A stretch of DNA of 27,996 bases. Origin: a virus. Below the pieces are notes generated by a model. The model did not search any database and was not told the DNA's origin. It saw only the letters and a program-made list of their open reading frames with translations. Positions 8,004 through 14,578 of the stretch are shown here, in pieces. Made by a program: the position numbers and the translations under genes. Where the stretch lies: positions 1-27,996 of IMG/VR virus record IMGVR_UViG_3300047560_000667; one strand, written 5' to 3'. How positions within the stretch are numbered: position 1 is the first letter of the stretch; each line of letters opens with the position of its first letter.

Positions 8004-8399
8004 ATGTGGTACTATCAAGGTAAAGAGGTGAGCGATGAAGATATTCAGGAATACATTGGCTTCGTATACCGTATTACCAATCTCACCAATCAAAAGAGTT
8101 ACATTGGAAAGAAACTCTTCAAATCAACACGAACAAAGACGGTCAAAGGAAAACGTAAAAAAGTCAAGCTCGACTCCGGTTGGCGAGACTATTACGGATC
8201 AAACGCCCTACTCAAGCAGGACGTGGATAGCCTAGGGCCTGATAATTTCCACCGTGAGATACTTCACCTTTGCAAATCCAAAGGTACCGCCAATTATCTG
8301 GAGATGCGGGAGCAAATAGACCGCAGGGTTCTGGAATCCGACCAGTGGTACAATGATTGGATCATGGTAAAAGTGCATCGTTCCCATTTAAAATTGTAA
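8004..8399 (+). CDS. GIY-YIG nuclease, Seg-like homing endonuclease
   Basis: The 131-residue protein begins its nuclease domain with GFVYRITN and, 11 residues later, SYIGKKLF, the paired motifs of the GIY-YIG family. An Arg-rich basic segment follows, then WRDYYGSN and, further on, NYLEMREQ with the likely catalytic Glu and a WYN motif. This layout is that of free-standing phage Seg-type enzymes, which cut DNA and spread by homing. It stands alone between the nrdJ block and a promoter island and is followed by its own terminator, as expected for a mobile gene. AGGGGG lies about 9 bases before the ATG. Confidence 0.82.
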   Translation: MWYYQGKEVSDEDIQEYIGFVYRITNLTNQKSYIGKKLFKSTRTKTVKGKRKKVKLDSGWRDYYGSNALLKQDVDSLGPDNFHREILHLCKSKGTANYLEMREQIDRRVLESDQWYNDWIMVKVHRSHLKL

Positions 8400-8413
8400 C
8401 AAACCATGTTACA
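8396..8413 (+). repeat. GTAACA-N6-GTTACA element, copy 1
   Basis: GTAACA and GTTACA are separated by six bases and also form an inverted repeat (TGTAACA/TGTTACA). The first half includes the stop codon of the nuclease gene. The same pattern recurs at 19242-19259 and 20380-20397, each time at the upstream edge of a promoter-bearing gene. Possible operator; its protein is not known. Confidence 0.45.
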
Positions 8414-8457
8414 CCAGGAATTGCTGAAAACACAGTGGTTCCTGGTGTTGCTTTTTT
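8411..8457 (+). terminator. Rho-independent terminator after GIY-YIG gene
   Basis: ACACCAGGAA (8411-8420) pairs perfectly over 10 bp with TTCCTGGTGT (8439-8448); the loop is 18 bases and a run of six T follows at 8452-8457. It closes the transcript from the nrdJ/nuclease block just before the next promoter. Confidence 0.75.
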
Positions 8458-8529
8458 GCCACATTAGACTAAGGTCTAATAACTTGGCAATAAAATAGTT
8501 CTTGCATCCTCCACCAACTCCGTTATCCT
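8457..8529 (+). promoter_or_regulatory. Promoter with TAGACTAA upstream module, copy 1
   Basis: Bases 8457-8495 match 20417-20455 with only two differences, including the perfect palindrome ATTAGAC-TAAG-GTCTAAT at 8463-8480. A -35-like TTGCAT (8502-8507), 16-base spacer and TATCCT (8524-8529) follow, at the same distance from the palindrome as in the copy at 20417. It probably drives the Gp88-like gene. The palindrome is a good candidate operator or activator site. Confidence 0.65.
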
Positions 8530-8562
8530 GTAACCATGATGATTGATCTGGAGCTTGACAAT

Positions 8563-9354
8563 ATGACCCTGATTTATGACCTGTCTAAACTTGACCCTGC
8601 CGTCCGTGCGGAGATCGAAAGCAAGCCTAAAATCCGCAAGCTCTTTACTCAAAAGCCTGACAAGCTCCTTGGCGTCTCTGGTGATGCTAAGACCAGTAAG
8701 GGTGAGAAGCTTGGCTATCGCACCGCTATCCTTTACATGGCTCCCGCAATGCAAAGCGGTGAGCAATTATGCCCTATGGCGACCATCGCGCAATGTGATC
8801 TGGCCTGCCTTTTCACCGCTGGTCGCGGTGCTATGGCTCCCGTCTTTTATAGCCGCCTTCGCAAGGCTCTTTTCTGGCAGCAATACCGCGAGGAGTTTAT
8901 TGCTTTGCTCAAGAAAGAGATTATCAACCTTGAAAAGCAGGCTGCGAAGTCCGATTGGAAATTGCTGGTTCGTTTGAACGGCACCACCGATATTCGTTGG
9001 GAGAATTACGGAATTATTCAGGACCTTCCTGATACCGCTTTCTACGATTACACCAAGATTGCTAATCGCAAGAATATTCCTGCCAATTATGATCTGACCT
9101 TCTCCTACAGTGGCGTCAAGGCTTACATACCTTTCGTTATGAAGGCCATCGCACAAGGTATGCGGATCGCGGTTGTGTTCCGCACCCGCAAGCTTGTGGA
9201 AGATATGCTGTTCTTTAAGCAAACCTTCCTTGGTCTTTCTGTGGTTGACGGCGATGATACGGATGTCCGTGTCCTTGATCCGCTCGGTGTTGTTGTCGCC
9301 CTTTACGCCAAGGGCAAGGCTAAAAAAGATGCCACTGGCTTTGTTGTTGGTTGA
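8563..9354 (+). CDS. Gp88-like phage protein (unknown activity)
   Basis: Residue order recalls the GP88/DUF7227 family named from mycobacteriophage Gp88: a Cys-rich part CPMATIAQCDLACLFTAG (about residues 73-90) followed by GRGAM, then RLNGTTDIRWE, FYDYTKI and LTFSYSG. The biochemical role of the family is not known to me; the Cys cluster may bind metal. Two starts are possible: ATG 8536, which has no ribosome site and lies only 6 bases past the -10 box, and ATG 8563, which has GGAG 9 bases upstream; I chose 8563 (263 aa). Codon use is more GC-rich and host-like than in neighbouring AT-rich genes. Confidence 0.75.
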   Translation: MTLIYDLSKLDPAVRAEIESKPKIRKLFTQKPDKLLGVSGDAKTSKGEKLGYRTAILYMAPAMQSGEQLCPMATIAQCDLACLFTAGRGAMAPVFYSRLRKALFWQQYREEFIALLKKEIINLEKQAAKSDWKLLVRLNGTTDIRWENYGIIQDLPDTAFYDYTKIANRKNIPANYDLTFSYSGVKAYIPFVMKAIAQGMRIAVVFRTRKLVEDMLFFKQTFLGLSVVDGDDTDVRVLDPLGVVVALYAKGKAKKDATGFVVG

Positions 9355-9378
9355 CATTCAAACCAGACCTGCTACCAT
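9351..9378 (+). promoter_or_regulatory. Sigma70-like promoter before the 9401 gene
   Basis: TTGACA (9351-9356) and TACCAT (9373-9378) are 16 bases apart. The -35 box overlaps the stop codon of the Gp88-like gene. Spacer length and C-rich spacer resemble the other host-type promoters of the window. Confidence 0.6.
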
Positions 9379-9400
9379 CCTCTAGAAATCAGGAGTTAAT

Positions 9401-9724
9401 ATGAAATACGGTGAACTGACCCCCATGCTCGAAAAGATTGTCGCCGACTATAAGGCTTTCTCGCCTGGTTGGGAGACTGACAAGATCCGCAAACAGATGG
9501 TTGAGGAGTTTATTGCTGGCCTGACGGTTGAGGTCGGCAGTAAGTATATAAAGATTATTACTGGTAGTTCCGTCCACTCTTTCATTGTTCGTAATGACAA
9601 TGGTAAGTTTAAGGCTGGCGATATTCTCAAGGCCGCATCATGGCGTGCGCCTGCTAAGAATTTTGCCCGTGGTAACATCTTCGATGGTACCCTTGATCGT
9701 GTTCGTTGGACTGGAGCCTTGTGA
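9401..9724 (+). CDS. Conserved small phage protein (107 aa), unknown
   Basis: The N-terminal half is helical (MLEKIVADYKAF ... MVEEFIAG). The second half carries SKYIKII, SSVHSFIV and then ILKAASWRAPAKNFARGNIF. The 'AASWxAPAK..RGNI' tail is common in small uncharacterised phage proteins of many tailed phages; no function is known to me. AGGAG is 5 bases before the ATG. The stop overlaps the next start (TGATG). Confidence 0.72.
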   Translation: MKYGELTPMLEKIVADYKAFSPGWETDKIRKQMVEEFIAGLTVEVGSKYIKIITGSSVHSFIVRNDNGKFKAGDILKAASWRAPAKNFARGNIFDGTLDRVRWTGAL

Positions 9725-9930
9725 TGTATATACCGTTTGCTGAAATGAAGGTTGCACCTTTTACATGCTATGAGGACATTCCTCAGTTGACAAAAGAGTA
9801 TATCATCTATGTAAGTGGTGAGCGTGACCTTGCGAGTGTGCCGCTTGAAGACATTAACAGTTTTATGGAGATGCTCTATACAGTAGAGCTTCGGCGTCGT
9901 GAAGAATATGAAGATGGATGGGTGTCGTAA
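9724..9930 (+). CDS. Small unknown protein (68 aa)
   Basis: No family recognised. It begins MYIPFAEMKV and ends in an acidic/basic helix (LRRREEYEDGWVS). GGAG 7 bases before ATG 9724 decides the start; the upstream in-frame TTG at 9706 is not preferred. It overlaps both neighbours at TGATG and TAATG junctions, so it is translated as part of a tight operon. Confidence 0.6.
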   Translation: MYIPFAEMKVAPFTCYEDIPQLTKEYIIYVSGERDLASVPLEDINSFMEMLYTVELRRREEYEDGWVS

Positions 9931-10139
9931 TGGCTAGAAAGAGAAAAGAACCCGAGTTTGTAGAAATCACAGGCCCTTGCTATGCAAAGCCTAACCTGAA
10001 TACTAACTATGGTATGAAAGAGTTTGCTACAGGTAAGGCGGCTGCAAAGTACCTTGAACAGGTGACAGGCTATAGAATGCCTGTTATTGATTGGCAGATG
10101 GTTGGTAAGATCGTAGAAAAGGAGAACGCAAATGCCTAA
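9930..10139 (+). CDS. Small unknown protein (69 aa)
   Basis: It has a basic N-terminus (MARKRKEPEF) and a helix around GKAAAKYLEQV; ends KENANA. It starts at the TAATG overlap with the preceding gene; an ATG 12 bases earlier in the same frame (9918) is the alternative. It overlaps the next gene by eight bases. No motif or family recognised. Confidence 0.58.
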   Translation: MARKRKEPEFVEITGPCYAKPNLNTNYGMKEFATGKAAAKYLEQVTGYRMPVIDWQMVGKIVEKENANA

Positions 10140-10653
10140 TTGGTGCGAAAATACGTTTTCGGTTTCCCACAAAGATCCTGAAATGATGAAGAAGTTTGTT
10201 GATGGTGTGAACAAAGGCAACCTTTTCGAGACTTTGGTTCCTCTGCCTACGAAAGATGGTGAGTGGGATTATGGCACGGCTATCGAAACTTGGGGCACCA
10301 AGTGGGACGTATGTGATGGTAACATTGATGTTGATGATGATGGCCTGAGCGCAACTGGTTGGTTCAATACTGCTTGGGGCCCTGGAATTGATGCTTATCA
10401 GAAGTTGACTGAGCTTGGCTTCGAGCTTGATGTTATCTATTTTGAACCTGGTATGGGTTTCGTTGGTCACTATGATAGTGATGGTAATGACCAATGCTAT
10501 GAGTATGATTTTGAAGATGAAGACTGGCGTGAAGGTATCGAAGATGATGACATTCTCGACCGCCTAGAATCCGAATATGATATTTGGAAAGAGTGGCGAG
10601 ATGAAGATGAAGCCGAATTTGGTGAGACGAAAGAAGAAGACGGGGGTGAGTGA
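10132..10653 (+). CDS. Api92-like (DUF1281, ferredoxin-like fold) protein
   Basis: The start MPNWCENTFSVS is the hallmark of the phage Api92/DUF1281-like family (N-W-C-x-N then a beta strand), which has a ferredoxin-like fold and no Fe-S cluster. WGTKWDV and GWFNTAWGPG further on agree with it. The last ~45 residues are very acidic. These proteins are frequent in phages and plasmids and are of unknown function. AAGGAG precedes the ATG by 7 bases. Confidence 0.75.
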   Translation: MPNWCENTFSVSHKDPEMMKKFVDGVNKGNLFETLVPLPTKDGEWDYGTAIETWGTKWDVCDGNIDVDDDGLSATGWFNTAWGPGIDAYQKLTELGFELDVIYFEPGMGFVGHYDSDGNDQCYEYDFEDEDWREGIEDDDILDRLESEYDIWKEWRDEDEAEFGETKEEDGGE

Positions 10654-10868
10654 TGGGCTACCGTGAAGTCTGGGTCGAAGATCCTGATCTGGAAGACTTT
10701 GATGATCAGGATTTGATTGACGAACTTTCAGACCGTGGCTATGTCATTTATGGTGGTGAGACGGAAGTTGCTTTGTTCAAACTCCGTCAAGCCTATCTTC
10801 TTGATAGCCCGGAAAACTTCCGAAAGTTTGTCGAGAAGTTTCTAGATGAAAACGGTATGCCTGTATAG
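10653..10868 (+). CDS. Conserved small acidic phage protein (71 aa)
   Basis: Most of the protein reads as an acidic segment (VWVEDPDLEDFDDQDLIDEL, residues ~5-24) followed by SDRGY and an amphipathic helix with FRKFVEKFL. The 'D.DDFDDxDLIxELxxRGY' pattern recurs in small proteins of many phages, without known function. It starts on the TGATG overlap with the Api92-like gene. Confidence 0.65.
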   Translation: MGYREVWVEDPDLEDFDDQDLIDELSDRGYVIYGGETEVALFKLRQAYLLDSPENFRKFVEKFLDENGMPV

Positions 10869-10870
10869 GC

Positions 10871-10899
10871 TTGACACGACCATTGGTCTGTGCTAAGGT
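10871..10899 (+). promoter_or_regulatory. Weak promoter with palindrome in spacer
   Basis: A perfect TTGACA (10871-10876) is followed after 17 bases by TAAGGT (10894-10899), a poor -10 box. The spacer contains the perfect palindrome GACCATTGGTC (10878-10888), a plausible operator. The next gene starts 7 bases past the box, so a short leader is implied. Confidence 0.4.
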
Positions 10900-10905
10900 A
10901 CAATC

Positions 10906-11268
10906 ATGCTGATTTATTCGAACAACAGATCGAAGCGGAAAAAGCCGTCGAAGAAGACCTTGCAGCTTCGTCAAGAGCGTAAGGACTTTTTCGCGGCTAT
11001 TCTTGGTAAAAAGACCTATGCAAGGCCTGACTATAGCCCTGATCTAAAGGTTGAGGTTCGTACAGCACCTTGCTCCGACTCCATACCTGGTTACGGCTTC
11101 AAAAAGTCTGTAGATGACTGGAAGTGGAAGCGTGACCGAGACGAGAGTGCCGAAACAATCAAAGAGATCGAACGCAAGAAGAACCGCGTTGCGCCGGCCT
11201 ATAACAAGGGTGCAACACAATATATAACCGATGGTGCTGATCCAAAAACTCTAGGGCGAAAGATATGA
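10906..11268 (+). CDS. Basic unknown phage protein (120 aa)
   Basis: The N-terminal 35 residues are strongly basic (SNNRSKRKKPSKKTLQLRQE). The C-terminal part has APAYNKGATQYITDG and GRK, a tail I recall from uncharacterised phage proteins. No catalytic motif. AAGG is 8 bases before the ATG. It overlaps the next gene by four bases. Confidence 0.65.
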   Translation: MLIYSNNRSKRKKPSKKTLQLRQERKDFFAAILGKKTYARPDYSPDLKVEVRTAPCSDSIPGYGFKKSVDDWKWKRDRDESAETIKEIERKKNRVAPAYNKGATQYITDGADPKTLGRKI

Positions 11269-11459
11269 ACAACATCAAGATTGATAAAGTTCTGGCTGAT
11301 CAGGCAATCGAAAATGTAAAAGCTAATACGATGAACCTCATTGAGAATGAGGACTTTCAGAAGCTCTTTGTTCTTTTTGGTGGAACATCAACATTTCTGA
11401 ATGAAATGAAGTCTACGATGTCTCTTGAAAAGAAGACGAAAAAAGGACGTAAAGTATGA
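11265..11459 (+). CDS. Small unknown protein (64 aa)
   Basis: Mostly helical with a short hydrophobic centre (LFVLFGGTSTFL) and a basic tail (KKTKKGRKV). It starts at the ATGA overlap with the upstream gene and overlaps the next by four bases. Not recognised. Confidence 0.58.
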   Translation: MNNIKIDKVLADQAIENVKANTMNLIENEDFQKLFVLFGGTSTFLNEMKSTMSLEKKTKKGRKV

Positions 11460-11617
11460 TAGGCGCAATAGTCAATCTCATAGCCGTTTTAATCACCTAT
11501 GTTTTAGTTGGATGGTTAAACGATTTTAATAAAGAGAGTATGCTGGTTGCTTTTGCTCTCATTATCATGTATGATTTATGTTTGATCAAAGATAAGATTG
11601 AGGAACTAAAGAAATGA
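11456..11617 (+). CDS. Small two-pass membrane protein (53 aa)
   Basis: Two hydrophobic segments (about residues 2-19 and 29-44) are joined by a short polar loop (NDFNKES) and followed by a charged tail (KDKIEELKK). It overlaps both neighbours by four bases (ATGA). No known family; membrane-active mini-protein of unknown role. Confidence 0.52.
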   Translation: MIGAIVNLIAVLITYVLVGWLNDFNKESMLVAFALIIMYDLCLIKDKIEELKK

Positions 11618-12294
11618 AAATCGGTATCATGTCAGACCTGCATATGCACAGGACGGTACTGACCGAAGAGACACCTTGGGATTATGAGCCTGAGCCAGAT
11701 GTTTTCTATATCTGCGCCGGTGATATTTGTGAAGACCATAAGGCTCGTCATGAGTGGATCTGGAAACACAAAGAACATATGTTCGCCATCAAAGGCAATC
11801 ATGATTATTATGGTGACACATTCACCGAAGCAAAGTATCATACACTCTTGCATGAAGTGAACGGTATCAGGATTGCCGGTTCTACACTGTGGACTGATCT
11901 GTCTAATCCTCTTGATTGGGTGATGTATGTAAATGGTCTGATTGATAAAAGGTACATTTATGACCTTGATCAGAATATCATGATGGAGACGCATGAGGCG
12001 CAGAAATTCTTTTTGCTGAACTCTGAGGCCGATATTATCGTATCGCATCATACACCTTCGTATCAATCCATTCACGATAAATATAAGGGTAGCCCTTTCA
12101 ATCCATCATTCTCAAATAATCTTGACGAAGCCATTCTTTCGATGAAGAAGCCGCCTAAGCTTTGGATTCATGGGCATACGCACGATGAGTTTGATTATAT
12201 GATTGGTGAAACCCGTGTTGTGTGTCACCCGCGTGGCTATCGTGGTGAACGTGATGACTATGAAAACTATAAGCCTAAGATTGTGGAGATTTAA
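11614..12294 (+). CDS. Calcineurin-like metallophosphoesterase
   Basis: This 226-residue protein has the five metallophosphoesterase blocks in order: D8-x-H10 (SDLHMH), GD at 36-37 (CAGDIC), GNHDYY at 61-66, SHHTP, and GHTHDEF near the C-terminus. These residues bind two metal ions. Enzymes of this fold hydrolyse phosphodiesters, including nucleic acid ends and cyclic or dinucleotides; the substrate cannot be read. A counter-defence role against nucleotide signals is possible but unproven. It starts in the stop of the small membrane gene and ends directly before the deoxyribonucleotidase gene. Confidence 0.88.
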   Translation: MKIGIMSDLHMHRTVLTEETPWDYEPEPDVFYICAGDICEDHKARHEWIWKHKEHMFAIKGNHDYYGDTFTEAKYHTLLHEVNGIRIAGSTLWTDLSNPLDWVMYVNGLIDKRYIYDLDQNIMMETHEAQKFFLLNSEADIIVSHHTPSYQSIHDKYKGSPFNPSFSNNLDEAILSMKKPPKLWIHGHTHDEFDYMIGETRVVCHPRGYRGERDDYENYKPKIVEI

Positions 12295-12759
12295 TTGCAA
12301 CTGTTTTTAGATTGTGATGGTGTATTGGCGGACTTTGTTAAGGGGGCTACCAAATTACTTGGTATGCCCCCTTCTGAGTTTGAGGATAAGTATGGTGAAG
12401 CCGAGATGTGGAATCGCATTGAAGCTTCTAAGAATTTCTTTGGTAACTTAGAACCTCTTCCTGATTCTTATGAATTGTTCGATGCTGTCAAGCACCTTGA
12501 CCCTATCATTCTAACTGGTCGGCCTCGCGGTGTTTGGGCAGAAAGACAAAAGCTAAAGTTTCGTGATAAGTATTATCCAGGAACTAAGATGATTGTTTGT
12601 CGTTCGCGAGACAAGATCAAGTATGCCAAGCCTGGTGATGTTATTGTTGATGATTGGAAGAAGTATCAGCATCTTTGGGTTGAAGGTGGTGGTATTTGGG
12701 TTATGCACAAGAACGCCAAAGATTCTATCCGTCAACTAAAAAAACTAGGTGTTATATAA
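12295..12759 (+). CDS. 5'(3')-deoxyribonucleotidase-like HAD phosphatase
   Basis: The protein opens with FLDCDGVLADF, the nucleophile/acid pair D6 and D8 of HAD phosphatases in the form typical of 5'(3')-deoxyribonucleotidases (NT5C). ILTGRPRG is motif II and DVIVDDWKK motif III/IV. The 154 residues would remove phosphate from dNMPs and balance pools during phage DNA synthesis. The start is TTG at 12295: GGAG lies 6 bases upstream and the DxD motif is near the N-terminus, with no ATG that would keep it. The stop overlaps the glutaredoxin start. Confidence 0.82.
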   Translation: MQLFLDCDGVLADFVKGATKLLGMPPSEFEDKYGEAEMWNRIEASKNFFGNLEPLPDSYELFDAVKHLDPIILTGRPRGVWAERQKLKFRDKYYPGTKMIVCRSRDKIKYAKPGDVIVDDWKKYQHLWVEGGGIWVMHKNAKDSIRQLKKLGVI

Positions 12760-13013
12760 TGTTATATAAAGTGTATACCAAAGAGAACTGTGCATGGTGT
12801 GTAAAAGCAAAACAGCTACTAAATAGTGCAGGTGTTCCATTCACAGAGCTTCACTACGACAAAGATTATACCAAAGATGATCTAAGAGAGCTTATCGGTC
12901 CTAATCTCCCTCTCACAGTACCTCAAGTATTTGTTAAAGACCATCGAATTGGTGGTTATGAAGATTTAGTTGAATATATGGAAAACCACGATATGATGGG
13001 ACTCCAAAGTTAA
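12759..13013 (+). CDS. Glutaredoxin-like protein
   Basis: The 84-residue protein has a thioredoxin fold with the redox site CAWC in YTKENCAWCVKAKQLL, then TVPQVFVKDHRIGGYEDL, the cis-Pro and glutathione-binding GGY region of glutaredoxins. It probably reduces ribonucleotide reductase disulfides, as T4 NrdC does. ATG 12759 overlaps the stop of the upstream gene and lets the fold begin directly (MLYKVYT). A terminator starts at its stop codon. Confidence 0.9.
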   Translation: MLYKVYTKENCAWCVKAKQLLNSAGVPFTELHYDKDYTKDDLRELIGPNLPLTVPQVFVKDHRIGGYEDLVEYMENHDMMGLQS

Positions 13014-13048
13014 TTGAACGATTTATAGGGTTTGTTGTTCAATTTTTT
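13013..13048 (+). terminator. Terminator after glutaredoxin gene
   Basis: ATTGAAC (13013-13019) pairs perfectly with GTTCAAT (13037-13043), and the T run 13043-13048 follows. The loop is 17 bases. It overlaps the glutaredoxin stop codon and ends that operon. Confidence 0.6.
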
Positions 13049-13083
13049 AGTAAGTTAAAACCCGTTTCAGAAAGGAAAATACT

Positions 13084-13359
13084 ATGGCACCTTTTGCAAT
13101 CGTAGCAGTTGTTGCTGCTGGTCTGTTCACTACAGGCACGGTTATCAAGGATAAGGAACCTGTTGTTGGCCAGGTTATGCAGGGAGCCGCTGTTGGCGCT
13201 CTTGCTGGTGGCGCTCTTGGCGCTGCCGCTGGTACTGCCGCTGGCACCGCTAATGTTCTCGGAACTACTGGCGTTGTAAGCACAGTAACTTCGGCTGCAA
13301 CTATTGGTGGTGGCGTTGGCGCTGCTGCTGGTGGATATTTTGCTCCCGCCAAGAAGTAA
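13084..13359 (+). CDS. Gly/Ala-rich glycine-zipper protein (91 aa)
   Basis: The start is hydrophobic (MAPFAIVAVVAAGLFTTG), and from about residue 35 it is a run of Gly and Ala with GxxxG spacing (GAAVGALAGGALGAAAG, then GGGVGAAAGG). It ends FAPAKK. This is a glycine-zipper composition, able to form packed membrane helices. It resembles small virion or membrane-associated proteins, but no family is certain. AAAGGA precedes the ATG by 6 bases. It sits alone between two terminators, so it is a single-gene transcript; its codons are GC-rich, hinting at high expression. Confidence 0.7.
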   Translation: MAPFAIVAVVAAGLFTTGTVIKDKEPVVGQVMQGAAVGALAGGALGAAAGTAAGTANVLGTTGVVSTVTSAATIGGGVGAAAGGYFAPAKK

Positions 13360-13385
13360 TTAGTTTCTTCTTGTTTCGGCATTAA

Positions 13386-13412
13386 AGGGGAGCCATTGTG
13401 CTCCTCTTTTTT
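13386..13412 (+). terminator. Terminator after glycine-zipper gene
   Basis: AGGGGAGC (13386-13393) pairs with GCTCCTCT (13400-13407) over 8 bp with one G-U; the loop is 6 bases and six T follow. A strong promoter starts four bases later. Confidence 0.8.
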
Positions 13413-13415
13413 GTA

Positions 13416-13444
13416 TTGACAATTCGCCTGTGATGAACTATAAT
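13416..13444 (+). promoter_or_regulatory. Consensus sigma70 promoter of the 13468-19245 operon
   Basis: TTGACA (13416-13421), a 17-base spacer and TATAAT (13439-13444) make a perfect match to the consensus. The first gene start is 24 bases downstream. Genes from 13468 to 19245 run without an obvious further promoter or terminator, so this is probably a strong early phage promoter used by the host polymerase. Confidence 0.88.
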
Positions 13445-13467
13445 GTAAGCCTCAATAGGAGATCATG

Positions 13468-13710
13468 ATGTATAACCTTAAGCTTGATGCGGAAATGGTT
13501 GATAAGATTTTTAAGGATGTTCTTGTACAAGACTACAAGAGGATTTGCAAGTTCATCAATCAAATCAAAGATACCGAAACTCTCGAAGATTATCAGAAAG
13601 AGGATCTTGAGAATGATAAGCACTTCAAGAGTGGATTTGAAATTCTCTTAGATTACTATTTTACCACAGATGAAGCCAGTGAAATCAAGAAGGATGCTAA
13701 TAATGTTTGA
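13468..13710 (+). CDS. Unknown phage protein (80 aa)
   Basis: All-helical and charged (MYNLKLDAEMVDKIF ... VQDYKRICKFI). Two adjacent ATG codons are available; 13468 has AGGAG six bases upstream, the better distance than 13465. Similar 'LxLDxExVD.I...VL..DY' proteins occur in T4-like phages as uncharacterised genes. It is the first gene behind the consensus promoter, so an early role is likely. It overlaps the next gene by eight bases. Confidence 0.68.
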   Translation: MYNLKLDAEMVDKIFKDVLVQDYKRICKFINQIKDTETLEDYQKEDLENDKHFKSGFEILLDYYFTTDEASEIKKDANNV

Positions 13711-13966
13711 ACGTGATGTGATCAAAGAAACTCTGAAGGATTGTGTTGCGACCATCACCTTTGAAAAGGCCGATGGTAGTATGCGTGAGATGCGTTGCAC
13801 ACTCAAGCCTAGTTATCTTCCTACGCAGGTCATTGTTGAAGGTGCTACGCCTCGCAAAGAGAATCTTGATGTTCTTGCTGTATGGGATATTGACGTTGGT
13901 GGTTGGCGTTCTTTCCGAATCGACTCGATTAAGAGTTTTGTCATTTATGATATCCTGAATAGGTGA
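13703..13966 (+). CDS. SH3-barrel DUF2693-like protein
   Basis: The sequence ATITFEKADGSMREMRCTL followed by a hinge and a C-terminal DVLAVWDIDVGGWRSFRIDSI fits the short phage family DUF2693 (WYL-like SH3 beta-barrel), where 'KxDGxxRxMxCTL' is the core. Function is unknown. ATG 13703 has AAGGA eight bases upstream, inside the preceding gene. 87 residues. Confidence 0.7.
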   Translation: MFERDVIKETLKDCVATITFEKADGSMREMRCTLKPSYLPTQVIVEGATPRKENLDVLAVWDIDVGGWRSFRIDSIKSFVIYDILNR

Positions 13967-13970
13967 TACG

Positions 13971-14366
13971 ATGATAGATAAGCTTGAAATGGATCTTGAA
14001 AATTTTGCCAAGGCTGTCGCTAAGGAAAATCAACGTCTCAACTCTGGCCCCGGCGGCATAATGGAAATGAAGCAGACCATTGCTGATAAAGAGAAAGAGA
14101 TTGAGGCGTGGAAAGGTATCCACGAAGGCGCTGTTCTTGCTATGCAAGCCGAGATCACTCGTCTCAAAGAAAAGTGCGACAAGCAAGCAATGATCCTTCG
14201 TCGTTTGACACCTGAGAATCATCCAAACACTCTGTTCATCTCTGGCATTCTTGGTGCATTGGATCAGAACAATATGCCAAAGAAGATTTGTGTTGTTCCT
14301 GCTTATGGGGTTGACTTCTCTTACGTTTACGAATATAATGGTACTAATATAGTTCAGGAGTGGTGA
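13971..14366 (+). CDS. Coiled-coil phage protein (131 aa)
   Basis: Residues ~1-75 are charged helix with heptad character (MEMKQTIADKEKEIEAW), followed by a globular C-terminal part with PKKICVVPAYGVDFSYVYEY. Not recognised. GAATAGG lies before the ATG. Its stop overlaps the next gene (TGATG). Confidence 0.62.
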   Translation: MIDKLEMDLENFAKAVAKENQRLNSGPGGIMEMKQTIADKEKEIEAWKGIHEGAVLAMQAEITRLKEKCDKQAMILRRLTPENHPNTLFISGILGALDQNNMPKKICVVPAYGVDFSYVYEYNGTNIVQEW

Positions 14367-14578
14367 TGAATGACCAACTCTATAAAGATACTGATGTTCG
14401 TGTGATTGATCAGCGTATCGGTATGGGTATCGGTGGATTGAACACTGTTGTTCGTCTCTATCATAAGCCGACTGGTATTCTGATTGAGATGCCAATGGTT
14501 ATGCGTAATCAGTTTCTTGATAAGAAGCTTGCGTTTGAGATGCTTGAATATGCTCTCAGTGAGATTGGTGATAAGTGA
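14366..14578 (+). CDS. Release-factor-like mini-protein lacking GGQ (70 aa)
   Basis: The segment GIGGLNTVVRLYHKPTGIL (residues ~22-40) aligns by eye with the core of class I peptide release factors, where GGQHVN...AVRLTHIPTG is followed by QHKN and a helix. Here a helix with KKLAFEMLEYAL follows, in place of the 'NRxxAMxxL' helix. The catalytic GGQ is missing. Small RF-domain-3-like proteins are found in many phages and are annotated as release factor homologues. What it does without GGQ is unknown; binding the ribosome or tRNA is an inference. AGGAG lies five bases before the ATG. Confidence 0.6.
   Translation: MNDQLYKDTDVRVIDQRIGMGIGGLNTVVRLYHKPTGILIEMPMVMRNQFLDKKLAFEMLEYALSEIGDK

Noticed and set aside
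8536-8562. ATG 8536 as start of the Gp88-like gene
   Set aside because: No ribosome site and only 6 bases from the -10 box; ATG 8563 has GGAG at a good distance. Not fully excluded.
13190-13250. Tandem DNA repeat in the glycine-zipper gene
   Set aside because: The similarity (GGCGCT, GCCGCTGGT) comes from coding Gly/Ala runs, not from an independent repeat element.
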